NCBI GenBank assembly: GCA_021234155.1
Contig: JAJEKV010000011.1
Location: forward strand, 9,961,712 to 10,025,711
Direction: 5' to 3'
DNA length: 64,000 nucleotides
Source of the DNA: Isoetes taiwanensis
Lineage: Eukaryota > Streptophyta > Lycopodiopsida > Isoetales > Isoetaceae
This document shows positions 56,562 to 64,000 of this stretch, piece after piece. Positions within the stretch are counted from its first letter, which is position 1; each line of letters begins with the position of its first letter. The notes under the pieces are model-generated. The model searched no databases. It saw only the letters and a list, made by a program, of their open reading frames with translations, and had not been told where the DNA came from. The translations under genes were made by a program, and so were the position numbers.

Positions 56562-58464
56562 TTACAATGTTATTGGGAGACTGACCATAACTTTTTCATG
56601 GGTCTCCTGTGAAATTTTGTACATGTCTGTGCCTTCTATTTTGTCCATATCAATTTTAGGATATCTTACCACGTGGCTGTGCACGGAGGCTTCGGGTTGT
56701 TTAGTGAGCAACATGTACTTGAAATTACCCAAGAATGGATATCTGATCCACTTAAGATAACCTCATGCACTCCAAATTTTTGCCCCCATCCATCTTTGTA
56801 TGAATTTTCAAGTGTGCATTTGGGTTACGTGCACTTGAGGATGTAGAAGTCCACACCCTCACGAATTGTCTACCTCGGCATTCCTTTGTAAAATTGTCAC
56901 CTACCTCTACCAAATTCTTGATCCGTTCATTGGCTTGTTCAAGAGTCTCCTTTTTCTTCTCAACTCCTGGTTTTAAGTGGGTTACCTCCCACTTTCCAAA
57001 TCTACGTATTGATGCGGGAGTCCCAATTCGATCCATACAAAACAAGCGAGAAACATGACAGGGCATCTATGAGCAAGCCTGTTTGGTCTACTCTTCTTCT
57101 TGAGGTCCGTCTGATGAATCTTCTTTGTGCCTTTAAGTGTTTCAATTTCATATTCTTGCATGTTTGCCACAACAACGGGTTCAATTTCCCAAAAATATCT
57201 TTTGATCTCATCTGTTTCATCAAACCGGTAGGCTCTTTGAAATATGTACACATAAATTTTACAATATCTTTAGCATGCCTCGGTTGCACCACGATTGGGT
57301 TTGAGTTGTTCCTTACTTAGCGGCCTTTTGATACAAACACACGCACCATCATGTTCACCTTTACCATGGCGGTGGCAAAGTAGTTCCACATTATTTCCTT
57401 GTCATTCATTGTGAAGTACACCTTAAGAAAAAAAAGGTTTTCTTGACTTGAATTGTGATGAGCAACCATCACTCCAAACCCAATGCTTCTCATACTCTAT
57501 TTCTGTTCCTTAAGCCATGCGGCATGCTTTTGTAGGCGATGTTCCACAAATAATGAGTCATGCACTTTATCATCGAAATGTAAAAGTGAGTCTCTTTTAT
57601 GATCTTCCTACCATTGTTGAGTCTATTCCCCGATCCGCTCTAATCTTCTATTCTTTTTTTTTTTTTCTTCTTTGGGCCGGTCTTCTTACATGCGCTGACA
57701 GAACAGGAATATCAAAGCACTTTTGTCATGTCTATATGTTATGTGAACAAGTATAGAAACTTGGTACGTATGTCGGTGCATTGACTGGGGGCTCATTGCG
57801 GATCTTGATCTTTGTAATTTTCTTGCAAAGTCAATACAGATACAATTGTATCTTCCGGAAATGATGACACACTGCTTGTTTAAACTGATTGGCCTGCCAA
57901 TGTGCTATGTAATTGTGTGGAACAAAATCTGATATTACCTTCTTCACATCCTCTTGAAACTCTTTGGGACTTCTCTCCTTCTGTACTAATCTTAAGACAG
58001 GTTTGTACCTCAAAGCCTTTCTTGGATCCCTGAATTCTCTGTCCTGGTCCACAATCATCATCACCTTTGCTGCAGACCACTTGTCTCCATAAATCACTGA
58101 TGGCCCCTTCACCCACAACCAGGTGGGGTTCTTGTACACAGGCCGAAATCTAGTAATGCACTAAGAGGGACTATCTAGGAGCATCATCTACTAAGCTTCA
58201 AGTCTCTACCCCCGTTCCCAATACAGTGAGTTCACAGAATTCATCCGTCCATCACATCATCATAGAACTAAAGAATAAGAACTAATCTATATCATACATA
58301 GAGTTAGGTTCTTTAGTTAGAGTCAATCTCGGGATCTACTTGGCTACTAGGGGTGATTTAATAGGCTAAAACCTCTTGGTTCGAATTTTGGAATAAGGTT
58401 TAGGCTATTCAATCAACTAATTACCGATCCACTGGTTCCTCCCTCTGAATTTGAAGGCGTCCAT
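56562..58464 (-). pseudogene. Transposase-like gene (DFAENY / SDGC / HGKGEHDGAGAV family), unit 2
   Basis: Unit-2 copy, minus strand, from a first exon with ATG at 58464 to TAA at 56562. It has the same motifs as unit 1 and no retroposon insertion. Differences are largely CTG/CAG type, for example CTTG for CTG in the DFAENY codons near 57820. MHRHTYQVSILVHITYRHDK is open here, where unit 1 has a TGA. Which copy shows the true sequence cannot be told from this window. Confidence 0.6.
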
Positions 58465-58679
58465 GTTGCAGTTTCGCCCGAGATCTGATCGGAAGGAGAT
58501 CCGACTAGCCGGGGGGGGCACCACAGTGCATCGTGGGAGTTGGAATTAACTCCTCAGGCGCGCGAATCGGAGCTCAGAAGGTCTGTGGGCGAAAAGGGAA
58601 ATGTTAGGGTTTGATGCCTTATGTAGGCTATCAGTTAGGTTTAGGGTTTTCCATGACCCTTGGTCTACCTTTAATGGGT

Positions 58680-60050
58680 TAAAGGTCTAAAGGTGCGCGC
58701 ATTGCTAAGTGTGCGCACCATTGCAAGTTGCCCCCTAGGGCGTCCTCGCTTGGGTATCGTCCGCATTACCGTTTGGGCCGGCGATAATCTCGGATTAATG
58801 GCCTTGATGCGGTATCACGATCTTGAGACCGTATATCGTACTGGAACGTCACAGTGACCATGGCATTGTAAAGATTCATATATCAATACATCCCTAAAGA
58901 TTTTAATGAATGGTACCTATATAAAAAGCCACATTCCCATTAACGGATTATGTTGTATGCAAGCAAACAAAAAGATAATTTGCCATTTCTTACCTCTTTG
59001 ACTGATGTTAATCAGGAGAAGCTTCAATAAAAAAGGTGAAGCCACAAAATTGTCAGAATATTGGATCTACATTATTGCTCATTTAATGCGAAAGTGGTTC
59101 AAAGTCACAAAACTGTTAGTATAGTAGATCTGCATTCTTGATCATTTAGCTAAGGTGGTCTTCCAATGGAATTTTGATCATCAAATATATGATTTTGAGG
59201 GTATTTTTCGTTAATCCACGATAAGCTTCGATAGGAAAGGTGTCATTCTTGTTTCATCTCATGCTATAATGGCATTCCTGATGGAATTGAAGCTTTGGTC
59301 TTTCAATATACGATTCTAAGCATATAATTCTATCGAAAGAATCAAAGTGGAACAAGCTTACCATTTGAACCAGCTTAGAAAGGACCCCAGAATATTTTAA
59401 CAACGCACGAAAGAAAAGGATGCTTGTTCACATTTTTTAACATAGAGCGCCTACACGAAAAAGCAAAAAACCAGGAAGTAACACTCGCGTAAGGTACAAT
59501 AATTGCAACAAAAGCGCATGAATTAGAAAGGAAGAGCCATAAAGGAGAAGCTCAAAATGGTCGGAAATAAAATACGGAAGTAATTCTGGTGGCCATAATA
59601 TTAGGAATGTTGATGAAATTAAATCAGCTGTGCTTACCATTTTGAAGCTTCTCTTTTTAAGCCTCCAGTCTAGACGCATGTGTCCGCTGGCAAATCCTTG
59701 ACTTTTTTACAGAAGAAGCTTGCATTGCTTTGATTTGAGGCTGCGTCCCAAGTTGATGAGTCCACGAAGAAGAGAAAAACTTTAAGCCTAGTCTATGAAA
59801 CTATTATCTAGCAGCCAAACCCTAACTAATCGAAAATAACAAAACAAAAATCATGCGGATTATATAATGAACTAAAACTAGTTTGATATTCTCTCCTAAG
59901 CGTCAAGCAATTTCACGTCTCCCTTTCTCCCTATGTTGTAGATATTTCTATTTCGTTGTCGACTCTACGACACAATATGATAAAAACCATAGATATTGCA
60001 GCACACTATAATACCAATAAGAGGACATATCCATACCCAAAACTTATACC
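58680..60050. other. No gene recognised in the right third of unit 2
   Basis: Counterpart of 52270-53632, near identical. A minus frame at 59437-59679 is not kept in unit 1 and is not supported. Confidence 0.4.
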
Positions 60051-60202
60051 TTTTGGCAGATGATACATCTAAAGAATGTTGCTCCTATTCAAATGGAAAT
60101 TATGTCCAATATTTTACATTGTGCTCTATCTGTGGGCATTCGGGGCATGCATGATTTATAAAGACATATTTCAAGATCCGCTCTAGCTATTTTTGGCCAG
60201 GA

Positions 60203-61438
60203 ATGAAGAAGTACATTGCTAGATACATTAAGCAATATCAGATTTGTCAGCAAACGAAGGCTGAGCAAATGCATGTTCCAGGGGAACTGCAATCCCTAGA
60301 TGTCCCCAATGCAAAATGGGAAGTTATTACCATGGATTTCATCGTGGGGCTTCCACGCACCTTAAGAGGTTTTGATGCCTTAATGGTGGTGGTTGACAAA
60401 CTTTCTAAGATGGCACACTTTCTGCCATGTCGTACCACACTGCATTGGATACCGCCTTGTTGTTTACCAAGGAGGTATTTTGCCTTCATGGGATACCCCG
60501 TACCATTATATCGGACCGGGATCCTTGCATTCTGGAATGATTTCTTTAGCACTGTTCAAACTAAGCTTGCCATGAGCACAGCTTTTCATCCGCAGACAGA
60601 TAGTCAAACAGAGCGTACCAATCGCATAATTGAAGATATGCTACGTAACTACGTCTGGAACAAGCAATCTCAATGGGAAGATTACATCCATTTGGTGGAG
60701 TTTGCCTATAACAGCACTAAACAGGAGTCCTCAAGGATGTCTCCTTTAATGATCAATTATGGCTATCAATGCCTCACTCCGGACACGTGGCATAATCCAC
60801 TTTCCAAGGTGGAAGTCTCTCAGCAGCTGCTTACAAATATGCAGGCACTTGTAGAAGAAGTTAGAGCATATTTGTTAGCTGCAAGAGCTCGGCAAAAGAG
60901 TCTTGCCGATCGGCATCGAATGCCACGAGAATTTCAGGTCGGTGATTCGGTTTGGCTAAAGATCAAGGTGAAGCAGGCCAAACTTAAGATTGGCAGTTGT
61001 AAGAATCTTGCGCCTAGATGGGCGGGACCTTTTCAGATAATCGAAAGGATAGATTCTCAGGCCTATCGATTGGATCTACCTGCACATTTAAAGATCCATA
61101 AAGTTTTCTACGTAAGTCTTCTCAAGAAGCATAATCCTGACCCAGAAGAGGTTCTTGATACACCAACACTTCTGGAGATGACCGAGGATCAGTTGGAGAT
61201 TGTGTCTGAAGCTCTCCTTGATCGCGCATATGAGCAAACCCGCCGAACTCAAATCTTGCAATACTTGGTTAAGTGGAAACACTTACCCACAGAGGACGCA
61301 ACACGGGTTCTTAAAGCGGATTTGGATAAGACTTACCCAGACTTTATGAAAGAATGCCAGGGTCAAACCATTCAAGATGCGATCATCTCCAACCCTAACG
61401 GTAAGCATTGTGTTATGGGTTCGACATGGATCATATGA
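60203..61438 (+). CDS. Chromovirus integrase with chromodomain (partial pol)
   Basis: Open frame of 411 codons. A zinc-binding part (CQQTKAEQ) is at residues 14-21, the first catalytic Asp is in ITMDFIVGLPRT (about 42-53), and the Glu region STAFHPQTDSQTERTNRI is at about 125-142. The C-terminal chromodomain (QILQYLVKWKHLPTEDATR) starts near residue 352. Chromodomains guide integration to marked chromatin. The second catalytic Asp, normally in SDRDP, is not in this frame: it is read one frame over at 60511-60525, so a paired frameshift has scrambled about 30 residues. The frame is open but enzyme activity is unlikely as written. The start codon may not be real, because pol continues upstream. 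Confidence 0.75.
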   Translation: MKKYIARYIKQYQICQQTKAEQMHVPGELQSLDVPNAKWEVITMDFIVGLPRTLRGFDALMVVVDKLSKMAHFLPCRTTLHWIPPCCLPRRYFAFMGYPVPLYRTGILAFWNDFFSTVQTKLAMSTAFHPQTDSQTERTNRIIEDMLRNYVWNKQSQWEDYIHLVEFAYNSTKQESSRMSPLMINYGYQCLTPDTWHNPLSKVEVSQQLLTNMQALVEEVRAYLLAARARQKSLADRHRMPREFQVGDSVWLKIKVKQAKLKIGSCKNLAPRWAGPFQIIERIDSQAYRLDLPAHLKIHKVFYVSLLKKHNPDPEEVLDTPTLLEMTEDQLEIVSEALLDRAYEQTRRTQILQYLVKWKHLPTEDATRVLKADLDKTYPDFMKECQGQTIQDAIISNPNGKHCVMGSTWII

Positions 61439-61859
61439 GAGAGATCTGACAGGGATCATTTTAGGGGTTGGGTTACATGCATCTTAGGTGGGGAACTAGG
61501 CTATAATAGGAATATGGCCATTCCTTACGCCGAGATGACATGCAAGCCTTAGGCATGATAAAATTCTTGAATTTATATTTTTTTTTCATTTACTTTAAGG
61601 GGGTGGTCCCTTCAACCACACTACTTAAATCATTTTGTAAATACTAATGTATTTTACTTCTGCAGGCCAGTAGGGCATACGGGCAGATTGCAGAAGAAGC
61701 TAGGCCTCAGCCTGGAGGCCAACTCTTGTATTTGAAGTTTTGTGTTATGAGTGCACTCTTAAGTATTATTATCGTTTGTTAAAGGACTTCCGTCCTATGA
61801 CCTATATATGTAACTTTCCATCTCCACATTAACTTTAATGCTAAGGACAGCATTAATCC
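61439..61859. other. Spacer between integrase stop and polypurine tract
   Basis: No coding sequence. TATA-like CTATATATGTAAC at about 61802-61814 may be chance. The stretch corresponds to the 3' non-coding end of the element. Confidence 0.5.
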
Positions 61860-61871
61860 AAGGGGGGAGAA
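61860..61871 (+). promoter_or_regulatory. Polypurine tract
   Basis: AAGGGGGGAGAA directly precedes the TGTGACGTT start of the LTR at 61872. This is the typical primer site for plus-strand DNA synthesis in chromoviruses. Confidence 0.8.
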
Positions 61872-62623
61872 TGTGACGTTCTAGGTATTTATACGGTATA
61901 CGTATCCATACTATGACACGTCACTAGCATTTAATTAAACCCTTAAGGGTTAATAGGGTATAACTTAGATGCACTTAAAATAGATTTTATTAGCTATGCT
62001 AATAAAATTAGGGGATAATTAACCCAATTATGCGAATTAAGGTATAATTAGTTAAATGTCACCAATAGGGTAGTGCCACCTGGCCTAACTCGATTGGCCA
62101 AGTGGGACTTGCTAATTTGGGTGGAGAAATAGGGGTCCTACCCCCATTTTTGCCCCAAATTCGAATTGGGAAGAGGAAAGGAGGAGCAGCTCCCAGTTTT
62201 TTTGCCAGTTCTTGCCAACAGACCCCAAGTATGGAGACCTACCATGATAATGGCTCCAAGCAAGAGACTGGTTAGTCCCTAGATAGCTTCTATCTCCACT
62301 AACACTTCTTTGAATAGATGGAATGGTTAAATTTGTTTGGATTCTTGGCATACACCCTGCAACAGCAGTCCATGACTGCCGGATGCTACAAAGCTGCCAT
62401 GCTCATGATCACAAAACAAGAACAAGACAAGGAAATATGTACAAAGAATGAAGGGGAACGTGGCCAAATGAGGCTCTCCAAATATGAGATAAAACCTGAG
62501 TACATCTGAAGAGGCTCCGGTCTAATATAATGTAGACCGCAAATCTGAGCCGTACACTAACTAAATCTAATCCCTACACTTATGTTAACCTAATCATGCC
62601 AAGTGTCAGTCTGCCACCACTGA

Positions 62624-62657
62624 CACCTAACATGTGCATGCACCTAACATGTGCATG
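62624..62657. repeat. Perfect 17-bp tandem repeat
   Basis: CACCTAACATGTGCATG occurs twice in a row, followed by CAC. It contains ACATGT and GTGCATGCAC, which are palindromic words. Confidence 0.8.
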
Positions 62658-63179
62658 CACAATGTTAACCACTAGGTGGTTAACACTGCCTCCCCCTAAA
62701 AGTTTTTTAGCACAAAAACATGTACAGACTTTTATAAGACAAGTCCGACATTTACAACATGGTGCCAAAAATTAGGGGTAAAAATGATGGTACTGGTAAT
62801 GGTTTGTTGTGTTGCCAAAAGATCTTCATGAAGGCATTGATGACGAATAGGATCCGAAGGAATGTCGATGCAGAACATGGATCATAGGAACGTTGGGGCA
62901 AAAAACATAGAGACTATGCCCTTATATCATGGGAAGTCAATTTGAATGAACAAGGCCCACAATTCCACTTAAAAATATTTAAGGGGGTCTTCAAAATGTA
63001 AGTATCAAATCATGTCCCCATGATAAGCCAATTGAGGCATGCAATGGGATTTTAACGTGAGCAAACATAAGGAGTATGGTCGTGTCTTTAGAGAGGTCAC
63101 GGCGTGGATGCCAAGATGAAAAGACCAACAATAAAAAAAGGCTTCACAAATGTAATCATGACTCGTCATATAGAGAGTG

Positions 63180-63470
63180 CCATGGCATGAGCGTGAACAG
63201 GGGCGTGAGGATGAACGTGAGGAGCGTGGCGTGAGCATGGCGTGAGCGTGGATTTATGAGCGTGATCAGAGGAACAAAAAGCGTGACAAGCGTGGCTGTG
63301 GCGTGACAAAGCGTGGGTTGGCCGTGGAGATGGGCGTGGCCATGGCCGTGGGTGGTTATCAGCCAGCAATATTGGCGTGGGCAAAAAATGACGGCGTGGG
63401 CAAAAATGACGGCGTGGCGTGGAAACATGGGTTTGATTGGCGTGGTCCGTGAAGTGTGGCGTGACCTAAT
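63180..63470. repeat. Degenerate GCGTG-rich array
   Basis: About 25 irregular copies of GGCGTGAGC, GCGTGGGC and similar words are clustered here, with GGCGTGGGCAAAAATGAC repeated twice near 63375-63412. The array gives Pro/His-rich frames on the minus strand that are not coding. Confidence 0.65.
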
Positions 63471-64000
63471 ATGAAAACTGCATCTGAACCATAAAATTAG
63501 GGGCGGCCAGATCTGAGCCGTTGGGTCAAAAAAACCCTAGCGTGAGGCAGAGATGCCGGATTTAGAAATGCTAATCTGCAACTTGCTGGATTCGGATGGA
63601 ATGGCCGCCGGATCTGAAGACGGAATGCCGAAAATGCTGCTGCTTGCTTAGAAACAGATGGCGGTGGGAAGGATTTGCATAGTTTTCTGCTGATGCCGAT
63701 TGATTGAACTGCTAAAACTGAACTGCTGCGCTTTAAAGCTGCCTCAAACTTCGTTTGGAAGCATATCTGAATTCTAACCATTTGATCTGAGCTATTCTGT
63801 GAGTGATTTTGTGCAGGTACCAGGCTTGGACAAAGAATACGAGATGGCTGCTTCGCTGGAATTTGTGTCGAATCTGCCTCATCTTCATCGGAATAGAGTT
63901 TGAATAGATAAGCACTGGTGGGATAAAGCTTGAATAGATGAAATAACCTGTAATTTATGCTTGCACTCAGGCTTCAAAGATTTGCTTGCTGAAAGACGAC

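Larger units (their letters stand above)
53633..60050. repeat. Tandem unit 2 of the minus-strand gene cassette
   Basis: Second copy of 46909-53632. It lacks the retroposon at 50159-50488 and ends at ACTTATACC (60050), where chromovirus integrase sequence begins. Its first bases cut the small ORF of unit 1's left flank after 24 codons, which marks the breakpoint of the duplication. Confidence 0.92.
60051..64000 (+). mobile_element. 3' part of a chromovirus (Ty3/gypsy, Tekay/Del-like), cut at the left by the tandem duplication
   Basis: Integrase with C-terminal chromodomain, a polypurine tract and the 3' LTR follow in standard order. Protease and RT are absent: coding similarity starts near 60051, just right of tandem unit 2. 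The element therefore formed the right edge of the duplication or was truncated by it. The LTR may extend past the window end. Confidence 0.75.
61872..64000 (+). repeat. 3' LTR of the chromovirus (end not seen)
   Basis: It starts TGTGACGTTCTAGG after the polypurine tract. The 5' LTR is not in the window, so the end cannot be set. LTRs of this group are often 2 kb or longer. A 17-bp direct repeat and a GCGTG-rich array lie inside. Confidence 0.6.

Noticed and set aside
59437-59679. 80-codon minus frame with hydrophobic stretch
   Set aside because: The almost identical sequence in unit 1 (about 53030-53270) does not keep the frame, so it is not under coding constraint.
63005-63428. Pro/His/Thr-rich minus-strand frames as a secreted protein gene
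   Set aside because: They are the translation of a GCGTG-rich repeat, read in two overlapping frames. No start context or conserved domain.
1-64000. Bacterial or organellar origin
   Set aside because: Plant LTR retrotransposons, GT-AG introns, telo-boxes and eukaryotic transposase-like families rule it out. No Shine-Dalgarno-led gene string is present.
1-64000. RIP-like or deamination mutation as the cause of differences between copies
   Set aside because: Deamination gives C to T (and G to A) only. Here the same sites change length and composition (GCTG to TCTTTG, CAG to CGG), which deamination cannot produce.

Overview
The window looks like land-plant nuclear DNA dominated by transposable elements. 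It holds Ty3/gypsy LTR retrotransposons of three plant types (Tat-like with an archaeal-type RNase H, Athila-like with a long coding region after integrase, and a chromovirus with a C-terminal chromodomain). It also holds palindromic MITE-like elements, GT-AG introns, plant-style TATA boxes and telo-boxes. There are no bacterial-style operons, and I saw no rRNA gene, tRNA gene or CRISPR array. The species cannot be told from the sequence. Almost every long coding region is broken by many small frameshifts.

Layout. 1-9182 is copy A of a segment of about 9.1 kb that recurs in the same orientation at 34036-43192 (copy B). Each copy carries plus-strand exons of a coiled-coil and FCP1-like phosphatase-domain gene, followed by probable minus-strand exons of an unrecognised gene. 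9183-17968 is a Tat-like gypsy relic flanked by a repeat of about 370 bp. 17969-19830 holds nothing I recognise. 19831-30860 is an Athila-like element with both LTRs, a PBS, gag, protease, RT, RNase H, integrase and about 2.8 kb of extra coding sequence. 31905-32685 and 33476-33916 are two related palindromic elements. 43193-46250 holds a degraded DUF7869-like gene. 46909-53632 and 53633-60050 are a head-to-tail tandem duplication of a cassette read on the minus strand: a transposase-like gene with DFAENY, SDGC and HGKGEHDGAGAV motifs, a two-exon acidic serine-rich protein, and a small protein of 80 residues. A further small ORF sits across the cassette's left edge. 60051-61871 is the 3' part of a chromovirus (integrase plus chromodomain), and its LTR runs from 61872 to or near the window end.

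The most informative global signal comes from comparing the two duplicated pairs. Differences are not random. They cluster at CTG and CAG trinucleotides and recur as the same replacements in either copy: GCTG becomes TCTTTG at five or more separate places, and CAG becomes CGG at many. CTG/CAG is the symmetric CHG site that plants methylate in transposons. The simplest reading is that many apparent mutations and frameshifts are systematic base-calling errors at methylated cytosines in long reads, not biology. All calls of pseudogene should be read with that in mind.

The best candidates for new biology are: the minus-strand cassette (a transposase-like gene with small companion genes, two of which share one promoter module); the Tat-like element with its archaeal-type RNase H placed before the reverse transcriptase; and the palindromic elements that share a conserved non-palindromic core.
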